Shown: one piece after another, positions 15,888-26,098 of the stretch | Layout of the letters: each line of letters opens with the position of its first letter | How positions within the stretch are numbered: position 1 is the first letter of the stretch | Assembly: GCA_902765215.1 (NCBI GenBank) | Contig: CACWZA010000003.1 | Span: 124,001-188,000, forward strand | Source: an uncultured bacterium | Lineage (GTDB): Bacteria; Cyanobacteriota; Vampirovibrionia; Gastranaerophilales; Gastranaerophilaceae | DNA: 64,000 nucleotides | Direction of reading: 5' to 3' | Position numbers and translations under genes: made by a program | Notes under the pieces: model-generated | What the model was told of the DNA's origin: nothing | The model's input: only the letters and a program-made list of their open reading frames with translations | Databases searched by the model: none

Positions 15888-18824
15888 CTATGCTTTTATA
15901 TCAGAATCTTTCTTACCGAAGAAGAACTGAGCCAAAACAGTTACTCCGTATGTTGCAGCCAGAATTGGTGCAAATATCTTCATCCATTTCTTAGAATTAG
16001 CCTTTTGTTTTATTGTATCATGGAAAAAGTCTGTTACAGTCTTGCCAAGCAAATCAAATCTTTCACATGCACGAGCATCTGCAGGAGATACACCGCCAAC
16101 CTTAAGATTTTCTCTTCCGGTTTCAAGAACACCGCGCTCAATTGAACCAAGACTGTTATATAACTGATTCATATGTTCTTTTAATTTTTGACCTAAAGGT
16201 TTGCGTTCAACCCCTTCAAACACTCTGCGAGGAGAGAGAGTTGAATCTGAACCTGATTTTACACTGTCTAAAATTTTAATTGTATCTTCTGTAGACTTAT
16301 TCCAGTTAGCATTCCATACATTGCCTTCGTTTGGTCTGTATGTTGACCACATAACAGTCTCGAAGAATTGTGGGTTAGCAACGCCCATCTTTGTATAGAA
16401 TTCATTTGTATGAGCATCTAATAAAAGTTCTTTAGCTTTACTTATGACTTTACCGTTCATTTCGGCATTATCAGAGAAACCGTATTTGCGAGCGATTTCT
16501 GCAGTAACATTACCGCCGTTTGCAGCAACTTCTGATTCATAACCGTGTGCTCTGTGGAAAAATTCCGCAGCTTCCAATAATCTCATATAAGAACTGTGTA
16601 CACCGTTAACTCTTGAATGCAATCTGCCGATTTTTGAACTCATAAGTGAGCCCATATTTGTTCCGTACTTGCTGTTTCTTGTTGACAGGATTCTGTCTTT
16701 CATTGAAGTCATACCCAAGCCTTCGAGAGCATTACCAGCATCCTGACAGTTCTTTGAAATACCTGATTCTAACTTAGACATCATTCTTCCGTTGCTGCCT
16801 GAGTTTGGAGCATCCATTTTTTCATCAAGATCAACCATTTTTTCTGCAAGATTCTTGATGAATGTTTTGTAACTTTCCTCATCAGAGCAAACTTGTTGAA
16901 GTTTTTGTGCCAAAAGTTTATTTGAATAAGCTTTGTCTTTACTTGCAACTTCTAATTCTTTATCGGATATATTTAATTCTTTAATAAAGGTTTCTGCAAC
17001 ATCAGACCAGTTATTTGCAACAACTGTTTCTGCTGCTTTTTCTACTTTGAAATGAGCAGCGTCAGAGAGAACTCTGTCTAATGCACCGAACTTCATAATT
17101 TGTCTTGAAGCATTAACAATTGCATCTGCTGCTTTTTCAGTTAAAACATAACCGCGGCTGTTCTTTGTATCTGCTTCAACAATTCCTGAAATTGTTTTAG
17201 CAAGTGCCTTTGATGAGCTTGATGCAGGAACAGATTCTTTATAGAATGCACCGATTGATGTTTTTAATTCGCGTTTGCTTTCTTCACTGATTGCAAGCCC
17301 GCCTTCATAGAAGTTTCTTGCTATTGCATCAGCACCTGAAGATAACTTAGCATCAATTTGTGCCTTTAATTCTCTGTTGCCCCCTTCCAAACTGCTCATT
17401 CCAGGGATGAAATCTTCAGCCGGATTAGAGTTGTTAACCTTCATTATTATAGATTTAATATTATGAGCTAATCTGTCAGCAGGTGACATATTCTTAGTTT
17501 CTTCGGTAACTTTGAAGAAATCGAGTTCAGAAACTTCCTGACATTTGAAGTTTTTAGAAACATTTTCGTATGTACCTGAAGGATCAATTACATCTGCACC
17601 TACAGAGATAAGTAAATCTCTTACAGCCCCTCTGACCATACCCTGAGATGCTGCGGCACTAATTTGTTCCTTAGTTAATCTTTGAGCAATTGATGCATCT
17701 TTTGATGATATTGCGCTGTGAATTTGTTCTGCTAATTTATCAGCCGATGATGAACCTGCGATATATTTCTTACCGCCGATAAGATTTTCAATATCTTCTC
17801 TTGCTGCATCTTTCATTTCTGCATCAAAGCCATCAGCCAAAGTGTCTGATAATTTTACAATATGTTCTGTTTGAATTACTTTACCTTTCAATGATGAAAC
17901 AAGACCTTCAGTCGGTGTTTTTTGAACTTTACCGTCTGCTGAATGAATCTTAAGAACTTTTGATTCGTATTCTTTTTGCTGCTGAACATTCATATTACCG
18001 TTCATATAAGCATCTGCTTTATCAATTTGAGCATTTGCTTTTTTGTTTGAATATTTTTCAGCAAACTTACCAACATAAGGTTCTGCTTTATTACAAGCGA
18101 GTGCTGTCATCAATGGAGTAGCAATACCTGCTGTTAACATCCATAATGTATTATTTTGAACTGAGATTTTTCTCATTTGTTCTTTTACAGCTTCATGTCT
18201 GTTTGGAATGTCGCGTTTGATACCTAATCTGTCACCGATAACATCTAAATCTTCACTCTTTTTATCACCTTTGTAAAGATCGAACGGAATGTAGTTAGGG
18301 TCTTGTGAAACATATTTTTTACGACCTTGTTCGTCAATATATTGTTTTCTGAAATTAAAACCATGAATAATTCTTGCAGGTAATTCTAATGCAAGTTTTG
18401 GCCATAAAGACATTGATGCGAGGAATGCGCCAAATCCGATAAATTCCATAGCCTTAGTCTTAGGAGTAGCTTTCTTTGTCATCAGATATGCAGCAATTGC
18501 AACACCGCTCAGTTTTAAACCTAAATCATTTAATTTACCGAGCTGGTGGTCATTAGCCTTACCTCTTGCACCGTCTACGAGAGCTTTTGTTGTGTAAACA
18601 GTGTCTCTAAGGAACTCTTTTGGCATATGAACCAAATCACCGTTAACCAAATGACCTTTACCGTCTAACGGTTTGATTAACTTGTCAGATTCAATATCAA
18701 AAGATTCAATCGTAGAGCTTACAGAAGGTACGCCAAAGTATGAGCGTTCGTTCTTCTTAGCCATCGACTGAGACTGAACATCATTCATATTATTCAAATA
18801 ATTGTGAATCAGATTGTTTCCCAT
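15888..18824 (-). CDS. large membrane-associated protein of unknown function, 978 aa
   Basis: Unrecognised. No signal peptide. Hydrophobic segments lie near residues 105-150 (two) and 225-245 (LWMLTAGIATPLMTAL), then more than 600 mostly helical, polar residues, and one C-terminal hydrophobic segment (IFAPILAATYGVTVLAQFFF). The start abuts the stop of the 366-residue gene (2 nt gap), so translation is probably coupled. The segment from the first hydrophobic pair to about residue 245 has the same order of features as that neighbour (membrane segment, Pro, helix, Tyr-rich linker, QNN/SNT, Trp-containing membrane segment), suggesting remote homology. Confidence 0.8.
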   Translation of the reverse strand: MGNNLIHNYLNNMNDVQSQSMAKKNERSYFGVPSVSSTIESFDIESDKLIKPLDGKGHLVNGDLVHMPKEFLRDTVYTTKALVDGARGKANDHQLGKLNDLGLKLSGVAIAAYLMTKKATPKTKAMEFIGFGAFLASMSLWPKLALELPARIIHGFNFRKQYIDEQGRKKYVSQDPNYIPFDLYKGDKKSEDLDVIGDRLGIKRDIPNRHEAVKEQMRKISVQNNTLWMLTAGIATPLMTALACNKAEPYVGKFAEKYSNKKANAQIDKADAYMNGNMNVQQQKEYESKVLKIHSADGKVQKTPTEGLVSSLKGKVIQTEHIVKLSDTLADGFDAEMKDAAREDIENLIGGKKYIAGSSSADKLAEQIHSAISSKDASIAQRLTKEQISAAASQGMVRGAVRDLLISVGADVIDPSGTYENVSKNFKCQEVSELDFFKVTEETKNMSPADRLAHNIKSIIMKVNNSNPAEDFIPGMSSLEGGNRELKAQIDAKLSSGADAIARNFYEGGLAISEESKRELKTSIGAFYKESVPASSSSKALAKTISGIVEADTKNSRGYVLTEKAADAIVNASRQIMKFGALDRVLSDAAHFKVEKAAETVVANNWSDVAETFIKELNISDKELEVASKDKAYSNKLLAQKLQQVCSDEESYKTFIKNLAEKMVDLDEKMDAPNSGSNGRMMSKLESGISKNCQDAGNALEGLGMTSMKDRILSTRNSKYGTNMGSLMSSKIGRLHSRVNGVHSSYMRLLEAAEFFHRAHGYESEVAANGGNVTAEIARKYGFSDNAEMNGKVISKAKELLLDAHTNEFYTKMGVANPQFFETVMWSTYRPNEGNVWNANWNKSTEDTIKILDSVKSGSDSTLSPRRVFEGVERKPLGQKLKEHMNQLYNSLGSIERGVLETGRENLKVGGVSPADARACERFDLLGKTVTDFFHDTIKQKANSKKWMKIFAPILAATYGVTVLAQFFFGKKDSDIKA

Positions 18825-18826
18825 AC

Positions 18827-19927
18827 CTATTGTACCGTTATCTTATCCTTTTTATCAAATACATTCTTGTGTTGACCTACGGCAGTTTTAGCACCGTAGA
18901 TTGTATTTACGGCACCTAAGATTGAAGATAATGCCGCAATTCCAAGGAAGACTTTTCCTGCACGATCGTTGTAGAGAGATTTTGAAGCTTTTCCAAAATT
19001 CCTTACGAAGCTTTCAGAAATTCTGTAGAGGTTTTTAGCAGTATTAACTGTTTTACCTGCAATTTTGCCTGCAAAGCCGACATCAGCAGCAGGTCTGTAT
19101 TGCTTCCAGCTTGATTTTGAAAGTGCATTAAAGAAATTATCCCAAGGTTTTTGAACAGCAAACATAACGCCGACTGCTGCCCATAAATATGATGAAATAC
19201 TTTTCGCTGTGTTAGATCTTGATATAACATCTTTTATAATCGGTTTAACTTCCGTATCGGAAGCAGGTAAATCTTCACCTAAGCCGTTTTTCTTTGCTAT
19301 TTTGTCAAACAGATAATTGTGAGGTAACTTTTCACCTTTCTTATTAAGAGCCGACAATTTTTCACCATACATCATATCGTAACGAGGGAAGTCATGACTT
19401 TCCATAACTTTGTGTTGTTCGTATTCATGTATAGGGTGTTTTAAATTAAGTTTCGGATCTGAATAAATATGTCTTTCGTAAGACATTTCCGTATCAATAC
19501 CTGTAGCTAATTTTACAGGGGTTGAAATAAGAGGCTTAGACAATGCTTTGGCGATTCCCCAGAAGAGAACACCCAATGCTGCCTTATTACCTGCTCCATA
19601 TCTTTTAGCCGCTTTTACAGCGAAATTATCTGCGAAATGTTTACTTGCTCCGTTAAACACAGCCATCAAAGTAGCACTACCCACTAAATATGGGACAATC
19701 CCCATAGAAAGAAATTCGTAGAAGTTAGACTTTTTACTGCCCGTTAAACCCTTTACAGGATACTCAATAAAGGCACTTGTAGTTTTTTGATAAGCGGACA
19801 TTAATTTGTTCTTCAACGTATTTGGCTTTAAATTACACTCTTCTTTCATGTCAGCATTAGTAAGGCTTGCAGGGTTTACTACCGGTTGCTTAACCATACT
19901 TTGGTGTTGTGAAACACTAGATACCAT
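18827..19927 (-). CDS. multi-pass membrane protein of unknown function, 366 aa
   Basis: Unrecognised. A polar N-terminus of about 60 residues without signal peptide, then hydrophobic segments near residues 70-90, 115-135, 240-258 (SYLWAAVGVMFAV) and 325-345 (VFLGIAALSSILGAVNTIYG), with a soluble Tyr- and His-rich loop between the second and third. First gene of a three-gene operon with the 978-residue protein and the GH13 enzyme. GGAG is rather far from the ATG (about 11 nt). A TATATTTATATAAA motif at 19969-19982 marks the probable promoter. Confidence 0.78.
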   Translation of the reverse strand: MVSSVSQHQSMVKQPVVNPASLTNADMKEECNLKPNTLKNKLMSAYQKTTSAFIEYPVKGLTGSKKSNFYEFLSMGIVPYLVGSATLMAVFNGASKHFADNFAVKAAKRYGAGNKAALGVLFWGIAKALSKPLISTPVKLATGIDTEMSYERHIYSDPKLNLKHPIHEYEQHKVMESHDFPRYDMMYGEKLSALNKKGEKLPHNYLFDKIAKKNGLGEDLPASDTEVKPIIKDVISRSNTAKSISSYLWAAVGVMFAVQKPWDNFFNALSKSSWKQYRPAADVGFAGKIAGKTVNTAKNLYRISESFVRNFGKASKSLYNDRAGKVFLGIAALSSILGAVNTIYGAKTAVGQHKNVFDKKDKITVQ

Positions 19928-19968
19928 ACTTTGCTTAACTCCAAATTGCCATTACGTCTAACTTAACT

Positions 19969-19982
19969 TATATTTATATAAA
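19969..19982 (-). promoter_or_regulatory. TTTATATAAATATA promoter-like motif
   Basis: On the - strand TTTATATAAATATA, 42-55 nt before the ATG at 19927. The same or nearly the same motif precedes the - genes at 50802 and 56688. It may contain the -10 box. Confidence 0.4.
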
Positions 19983-20209
19983 GATTGTGAAGGTCGGTTT
20001 TTTGCTAATAAATTAACCAAAAATTTACATTTGTTTACACAGCGTAAAACCCAGTCAATACACATACTCCAAGACTATTTAATCATAAAATTTGCGACAA
20101 ATTCACATGATTTTATCAGGATAAATTTAACACAAAAAAAGTCCAATGTAAAAAGAATCGTTACAATGTAAAAATTGTTGATTATTTGGCTTTATTCTGT
20201 CTGTTGTGC

Positions 20210-20215
20210 TAAAAT
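20210..20215 (+). promoter_or_regulatory. leaderless promoter of ftsI
   Basis: Extended -10 TGc-TAAAAT ending 6 nt before the GTG at 20222; TTGGCT at 20186-20191 can be the -35 with an 18-nt spacer. No Shine-Dalgarno. Confidence 0.55.
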
Positions 20216-20221
20216 TTAAGA

Positions 20222-21970
20222 GTGAAAGAATATAACATTTATACAAAAAAAGAAAAACAGTTTAAAACGTTCATAAAGAAGATGGGGAAGACAAACGGGC
20301 TTATGGCCTTGTTTGGCATTGCACTTATTTGCTATCTTTTTTGTATTCAGGTAGTAGATTTCAAACACTACAGAGCAAAGGCAAAGCGTCAATACAAACA
20401 CAGTAACATCGTAATGCGCGGAGATATTTTTGACCGCAATGGTATAAAACTTGCAACAGATACTGTGTATTATGACGTGTATGCCAGGCCTAAAGACTTT
20501 AATGACAAAGTTCATACAAAAGAAGAACTAGCGGCAATGCTTGCTCCTATACTGCACATGCAATCTTCTGAGTTGTTGAAAAAACTTCAACAGCAAAGTT
20601 CTAATGTAATTTTGCTGAAAAAGGGTATAAACAGAGAACAACATGATGCCATTGCAAAACTCAACCTTATGGAAATCCCTATGGATAAAAAGACAACGAG
20701 AGTTTATCCGCAGGAGAGTTTGGCTTCTCATGTACTCGGATATTACAATCACGATGCAGGAGCAAACGGAGAAGGTATTTCTGCAGGGGTAGAATACACA
20801 GCGAAAGATATTTTAGAAAGAACACCTCCTGTAAAATCGGTTGAAAAAACTCCTACAGGAAATGTTATCTATAACTTCTCAACAGACCCGCTTGCAATAG
20901 TTGAACCGCCTAAAGGGGAAAGTATCACACTCACTATCGATACGGCTATACAGCATATATGTGAAAGAGAGTTATATAAAGCGATTGACAAATTCAAAGC
21001 ATCAAGAGGGGCTGTTATTGTAATGAATCCAAGAAACGGTGAAATTTTGGCTTACGCCGTCTATCCGTTCTACAACCCTAACCACTTTACCGATGCTGAA
21101 ATGACACAGTTAACAAACTGGACACTGACGGATGTTTTCCCTCCGGGGTCAACCTTCAAGATTATCACCATTTCATCAGCATTAGCACTCGGAAAAATCA
21201 ACAGAAACACTGTAATATATGACCCGGGCAGAATAAAAGTTGACCGCTGGGAAATCAAAAACCACGACTACAACAAAAAAGGTGCTCCGGGCAATATCTC
21301 AATCGTAAAACTTTTTGAGCACTCAAGTAACTGTGCATCATTCAAGGTTGCTATGATGATGACTGCAGGAGAGTTTTATCATATACTCAGAAAATTCGGA
21401 TTCGGTTCAAAAACAGGAATCGACTTACCGGGAGAATCAATAGGGCTTTTAAACAAACCAAATTACTGGAATAAAGCAGATATGGCAACAATGAGCTACG
21501 GATACGGAACTTCCGTTACTGCAATTCAGATGGTATCTGCAGTTGCGGCAGTTGCAAATGAAGGAGTAAGAGTTACTCCACATGTTATAAAATACAATCA
21601 GGAAGATTATGACAAGAGAATACACCACATCAGAGTTATGGATGCAGAACAGGCAAAAACCATAACAGATTTACTCAGACAGAGTGTTGAACAAGGTCAT
21701 TATCCGATAAAAATGAATGATTATTATATTGCGGCAAAAACAGGAACATCGCACAAACCGAGAGCAGACGGAAAAGGTTACACAAACAATTATTACACTT
21801 CTACTATCGGTTTCTTACCTGCTACAAACCCGCAAGTGCTTATATATGTCGTTATTGACTCTGCAAAAGGCGGCGAAGTTTGGGGTAGTACAGTTGCGGC
21901 GCCTATTTTCAAAGAAGTCGCAACACAGGTTGCAAGTATCCTGAACCTTATACCGGATAAGCACACATAA
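20222..21970 (+). CDS. ftsI: peptidoglycan D,D-transpeptidase FtsI (class B PBP)
   Basis: Cross-links septal peptidoglycan in the periplasm. 582 residues: N-terminal membrane anchor around 25-45, PBP dimerisation domain beginning RGDIFDRNG near 65, and transpeptidase domain with STFK at about 310, SSN at about 368 and KTGTS at about 506. There are no PASTA repeats. The GTG start is 6 nt behind a -10 box and fits a leaderless mRNA; ATG 20282 would still keep the anchor. murE follows 35 nt later, the usual division and cell-wall order. Confidence 0.88.
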   Translation: MKEYNIYTKKEKQFKTFIKKMGKTNGLMALFGIALICYLFCIQVVDFKHYRAKAKRQYKHSNIVMRGDIFDRNGIKLATDTVYYDVYARPKDFNDKVHTKEELAAMLAPILHMQSSELLKKLQQQSSNVILLKKGINREQHDAIAKLNLMEIPMDKKTTRVYPQESLASHVLGYYNHDAGANGEGISAGVEYTAKDILERTPPVKSVEKTPTGNVIYNFSTDPLAIVEPPKGESITLTIDTAIQHICERELYKAIDKFKASRGAVIVMNPRNGEILAYAVYPFYNPNHFTDAEMTQLTNWTLTDVFPPGSTFKIITISSALALGKINRNTVIYDPGRIKVDRWEIKNHDYNKKGAPGNISIVKLFEHSSNCASFKVAMMMTAGEFYHILRKFGFGSKTGIDLPGESIGLLNKPNYWNKADMATMSYGYGTSVTAIQMVSAVAAVANEGVRVTPHVIKYNQEDYDKRIHHIRVMDAEQAKTITDLLRQSVEQGHYPIKMNDYYIAAKTGTSHKPRADGKGYTNNYYTSTIGFLPATNPQVLIYVVIDSAKGGEVWGSTVAAPIFKEVATQVASILNLIPDKHT

Positions 21971-22005
21971 AAATTTAAAAAGACTACAAAAATGAGGATG
22001 GAGTT

Positions 22006-23472
22006 ATGAAATTAAGTGAATTAATTACAGATGTAAATGTAAAAGAAAAATATAACTATAGCGATACCGAAATCACAGGGATATCCTATAATTCAAAAAC
22101 CACAAAAAAAGGTGACATTTTTGTCTGCCTGAGAGGTGAGCATGTAGACGGTCACAACTTTGCAGAAGATGCAGTTAAACTCGGTGCATCAGCAATAATG
22201 TGCGAAACAAGACTTGAACTTGATGTACCACAAGTTATTGTTGCATCAACAGAACAATCGATAGCACCCCTTGCAAATGTGTTCTATCACAAACCGTCAA
22301 AAGGGGTTAACCTGATAGGGGTTACGGGAACAAACGGAAAGACAACGGTTACCCACCTTATCCAGAGAATCATTGAATCAAATAATCAAAAATGTGCTTT
22401 AATCGGAACTTTAGGGTATAAATTATCCTCTGACGGCGAATACAAAGAGGCAAAACACACAACACCTCAGGCGCCTGAATTACAAAAAACACTCACTCTT
22501 ATTAAAGATGAGGCAAAAATAAACTATGTATCAATGGAAGTCAGCTCACACTCTTTGGTTCAAAACAGAGTAGGCGGATGTGAATATAACTGCGGAGTTT
22601 TCACAAACTTAACTCAGGACCATTTAGATTACCACGTAACTATGGAAAGATATTTTGATGCAAAAGCATTACTCTTTAAACGCCTTAAAGCAGGCAATAT
22701 CGCAGTTATAAATAAAGACGACTCTTGGGCTGAAAGATTTATTTCTGTGTTGGCAGACGGGGTAAAATTATACACCTACGGTATAAAAACAGATGCAGAT
22801 ATAAAAGCGGAAAACATCAGTTTTTCACCAAAAGGCGCATCATTTGACTGCATAACCCCTGACAAAAAATACAGTATAAATTTATCAATGAACGGTATGT
22901 TCAGTGTGTATAATGTTCTTGCGGCACTGACTGTAGCATACTCTTACGGGCTCGATTTAGACATGGCAATAAAAGTTTTAGAACCGCTTAAAGGGGTTGC
23001 AGGAAGATTTGAAATTGTAGTACACCATCCGCTCGTTATTGTGGACTATGCACATACTCCTGACGGACTCGAAAATGTATTAAAAGCAGCAAGAGAAATA
23101 ACACCAAAAGACAGCAAATTGATTTGTGTCTTTGGTTGTGGCGGAGACAGAGATGCAACAAAACGCCCTAAGATGGGTGCTATCGCAGAAGAACTCTCAG
23201 ACAAGGTTATTGTAACAAGTGATAACCCGAGAAGCGAAGATCCACAGCAAATAATTACAGATATCCTTGCAGGGTTCAAATCTGTTAATGATGTCATTGT
23301 TGAAGCTGACAGAGGAAAGGCTATTCAATACATAAAAGAAATTGCATCAGAAAACGATGTTGTTGTTATCGCAGGGAAAGGTCACGAAGATTATCAAATC
23401 TTAAACGACAGAACAATCCACTTTGATGACAGAGAAGAAGCCAGAAAAGTTTTTAACATTGTAACGGTATAG
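22006..23472 (+). CDS. murE: UDP-MurNAc-L-Ala-D-Glu:meso-diaminopimelate ligase
   Basis: Adds the third residue of the peptidoglycan stem peptide. 488 residues: N-terminal UDP-binding domain, ATP loop GVTGTNGKTT near residue 107, central ligase domain and C-terminal domain with DNPRSEDP, the motif read as meso-diaminopimelate specificity. This points to a Gram-negative-type wall. GGATGGAG precedes the ATG; nagA follows after 2 nt. Confidence 0.95.
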   Translation: MKLSELITDVNVKEKYNYSDTEITGISYNSKTTKKGDIFVCLRGEHVDGHNFAEDAVKLGASAIMCETRLELDVPQVIVASTEQSIAPLANVFYHKPSKGVNLIGVTGTNGKTTVTHLIQRIIESNNQKCALIGTLGYKLSSDGEYKEAKHTTPQAPELQKTLTLIKDEAKINYVSMEVSSHSLVQNRVGGCEYNCGVFTNLTQDHLDYHVTMERYFDAKALLFKRLKAGNIAVINKDDSWAERFISVLADGVKLYTYGIKTDADIKAENISFSPKGASFDCITPDKKYSINLSMNGMFSVYNVLAALTVAYSYGLDLDMAIKVLEPLKGVAGRFEIVVHHPLVIVDYAHTPDGLENVLKAAREITPKDSKLICVFGCGGDRDATKRPKMGAIAEELSDKVIVTSDNPRSEDPQQIITDILAGFKSVNDVIVEADRGKAIQYIKEIASENDVVVIAGKGHEDYQILNDRTIHFDDREEARKVFNIVTV

Positions 23473-23474
23473 GA

Positions 23475-24395
23475 ATGAAAACAAATCTAATCATAGAACA
23501 ACATATACACGGAGCATACGGAAAAGACTTCAACAAATGCGGAGTTGATGACATTTTATATGTTGCAAGAGAACTTCTGCAAATAGGTGTTGGGGGTTTT
23601 TTCCCGACACTTGTGACTGATTCTGCGCCAAATCTTAAAAAGCAAATAGATGTTATCAAACAGGCAAAAGAAAAAGAAACCTATGATTGTGCAAAGATTT
23701 TGGGTATCCATTTAGAAGGTAATTTTATTAACAAGGAGAAAAAAGGGATACACAACGAAAAGTTTTTTGATAAATTAACCGTACACAATTATCAAAAAAT
23801 AGAGGATGATTTTATAAAAATTGTCACATTAGCTCCTGAACTTGATGTTGATTTAATAGATTACCTGAAAGAAAAGGGCGTAAAAGTTCAGGCAGGTCAC
23901 TGTACAGGTTCAGACCTTTCAAAATGCGATGGGGCTACACACCTTTTTAACGCAATGAAAGGAATAAGCCACAGAGAAGGCTCTACCGCTTTATCGGCGC
24001 TGCTCGACGATAATATCTACACGGAAGTTATTGCAGATGGAGTTCACCTGTCAGATGATATCCTAAAGCTGACCTTTAAGATGAAACCTGCAGATAAAGT
24101 TATTTTAATCAGTGATGCACTTCCGATAACCTATAGTGATATAACGGAAACTGTCTTTGCTGACGAAAAAATATATTATGACGGCAAAAAAGCAACATCT
24201 AAGGAAGGTACGATTGCAGGAAGTACAACACTCGTTCCTGAAATAATCAAAATCTTAGATTCAAAAGGAATGTTCAACCCGCAATTTATTGACAATGTAT
24301 ACAACTACCACAATCTCGGATATATCGGAGAAGTTGAGTGGGATGATGAATTTAATGTAGTATCTATAACAACGACTTTCAGAGGGGAACAATAA
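23475..24395 (+). CDS. nagA: N-acetylglucosamine-6-phosphate deacetylase (short form)
   Basis: Amidohydrolase that turns GlcNAc-6-P into GlcN-6-P for amino-sugar recycling. 306 residues, against about 380 in typical NagA. The metal-binding QHIHGAYG is already at residue 9, so the N-terminal beta-sandwich strands are missing. LEGNFINKEKKG, QAGHCTGSD, THLFNAMKG, DGVHLSDD and the catalytic Asp in LISDALP are present. It starts 2 nt after murE and is probably coupled to it, which suggests wall-sugar recycling. Confidence 0.82.
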   Translation: MKTNLIIEQHIHGAYGKDFNKCGVDDILYVARELLQIGVGGFFPTLVTDSAPNLKKQIDVIKQAKEKETYDCAKILGIHLEGNFINKEKKGIHNEKFFDKLTVHNYQKIEDDFIKIVTLAPELDVDLIDYLKEKGVKVQAGHCTGSDLSKCDGATHLFNAMKGISHREGSTALSALLDDNIYTEVIADGVHLSDDILKLTFKMKPADKVILISDALPITYSDITETVFADEKIYYDGKKATSKEGTIAGSTTLVPEIIKILDSKGMFNPQFIDNVYNYHNLGYIGEVEWDDEFNVVSITTTFRGEQ

Positions 24396-24405
24396 TTTCT
24401 TCCGA

Positions 24406-24434
24406 TTTACAATTTATCCATTTTTGGTTAAAAT
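24406..24434 (+). promoter_or_regulatory. leaderless promoter of ilvD
   Basis: TTTACA (24406-24411), 17-nt spacer, TAAAAT (24429-24434), then 6 nt to the ATG at 24441. Transcription should begin at the start codon. One of the clearest cases in the window. Confidence 0.7.
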
Positions 24435-24440
24435 TGACCT

Positions 24441-26096
24441 ATGAGAAGTGATTCAATAAAAAAAGGAATATCGAGAGCGCCACACAGGAGCTTATTATAT
24501 GCAACGGGAGTAAGCCCAAAGGTCATAGACAGACCTTTTATCGGTATTGCGAGTTCTTTTACGGATATTGTGCCCGGACATATAGGAATGCGAGATCTGG
24601 AACGCCAGATAGAAAAAGGTATCCACTCAGCAGGCGGACAGGCCTTCATTTTTGGTGTACCAGTTGTTTGTGACGGTATTGCAATGGGACACAACGGAAT
24701 GAGATACTCTCTTCCGTCAAGAGAACTGATTGCAGACTGTGTTGAAACTATGGCTAACGCTCACCAGCTTGACGGACTTGTACTTCTAACAAATTGCGAC
24801 AAAGTAACCCCTGCAATGCTTATTGCAGCAGCGCGCTTAAATATTCCGTCTATTATAGTTACCGCAGGGCCAATGCTTGACGGGGAATGCAAATGCAATA
24901 AATTAACAATGATAAAAGGAACTTTTGAAGGAATAGGCCGATACAGAGCAGGCGAAATAACAGAAGAAGAATTATCAGAGCTGGAATTAAGCTCCTGTCC
25001 GACAGCAGGTTCTTGTCAGGGAATGTACACAGCAAACACTATGGCTTGCCTGACCGAAGTTATCGGAATGAGTTTACCTCAATGTGCAACAGCATCAGCG
25101 GTATCATCACAAAAAAGAAGAATAGCTTTTGAAAGTGGGATGAGAGCAGTAGAACTCGTCAAAGAAAATATAAAACCGCTTGATATTATAACGAAAGATA
25201 GCCTCAGAAATGCAATAATAGCAGATTATGCACTTGGCGGTTCAACAAACTCTGTGTTACACCTTCTCGCAATAGCAAACACGGCGGGGATAGATTTATC
25301 CCTTAATGATTTTGAGGAGTTGAGTCCTAAAATCAAACAAACTATTAAACTTGATCCGTCAGCAGCACCGACTATGACAGATTTTCACAATGCAGGGGGG
25401 ATACAGGCTTTGATTAAATCCCTTTACGGAAGTATTACAGAATTTAAAGATTGCAGAAATATAAGCGGTGCTAAAATTTCAGAAACAGTAAAAGATATCT
25501 GGAGTGACGAAAGGTTAATCCGCCCGACAGATAAACCTGTAACAAACCAACCGGGACTCGGAGTTTTACACGGAAATATTGCACCTGACGGAGCAGTTAT
25601 TAAAATTTCGGGAGTTGACGAAAGCTGCTATTATTTCAAAGGAACAGCAAAAGTCTTTGACTGTGAAGAAGATTCAATGGCAGCACTCGAAAACGACGAG
25701 ATAAAAGAAGGGGATGTTATTGTCATAAGATACGAAGGGCCTAAGGGTTCTCCGGGGATGAGAGAAATGCTTGCTCCGACTTCACTTCTTGTCGGAAAAG
25801 GACTTGGGACAAAAGCAGCGCTGATTACAGACGGTCGTTTTTCAGGCGGAACAAGAGGTATCTGCGTTGGTCATATTTGTCCTGAAGCATCAAACGGCGG
25901 AAATATCGCACTCATAAAAGATGGCGACACTATAGAAATAGATATTCCAAACAGAAAACTAAATCTGCTCGTTTCTGATGAAGAACTTGAAACCCGCAGA
26001 AAAGAGCTTAAGCCGTTCACCCCAAAAACTGATTCAGGTTATCTTGCAAAGTACTCTAAACTCGTACAAGATGCCTCTCACGGAGCAATAGTATAA
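24441..26096 (+). CDS. ilvD: dihydroxy-acid dehydratase
   Basis: Iron-sulfur enzyme that makes the 2-oxo acids of valine, isoleucine and pantothenate synthesis. 551 residues, usual length. Cluster cysteines are in TNCDKVTP and [27 protein letters not shown], the APDGAVIK segment and the C-terminal [11 protein letters not shown] are also present. Its product 2-oxoisovalerate is the PanB substrate. It ends 2 nt from the convergent mnmG, leaving no room for a separate terminator. No Shine-Dalgarno. Confidence 0.95.
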   Translation: MRSDSIKKGISRAPHRSLLYATGVSPKVIDRPFIGIASSFTDIVPGHIGMRDLERQIEKGIHSAGGQAFIFGVPVVCDGIAMGHNGMRYSLPSRELIADCVETMANAHQLDGLVLLTNCDKVTPAMLIAAARLNIPSIIVTAGPMLDGECKCNKLTMIKGTFEGIGRYRAGEITEEELSELELSSCPTAGSCQGMYTANTMACLTEVIGMSLPQCATASAVSSQKRRIAFESGMRAVELVKENIKPLDIITKDSLRNAIIADYALGGSTNSVLHLLAIANTAGIDLSLNDFEELSPKIKQTIKLDPSAAPTMTDFHNAGGIQALIKSLYGSITEFKDCRNISGAKISETVKDIWSDERLIRPTDKPVTNQPGLGVLHGNIAPDGAVIKISGVDESCYYFKGTAKVFDCEEDSMAALENDEIKEGDVIVIRYEGPKGSPGMREMLAPTSLLVGKGLGTKAALITDGRFSGGTRGICVGHICPEASNGGNIALIKDGDTIEIDIPNRKLNLLVSDEELETRRKELKPFTPKTDSGYLAKYSKLVQDASHGAIV

Positions 26097-26098
26097 TT

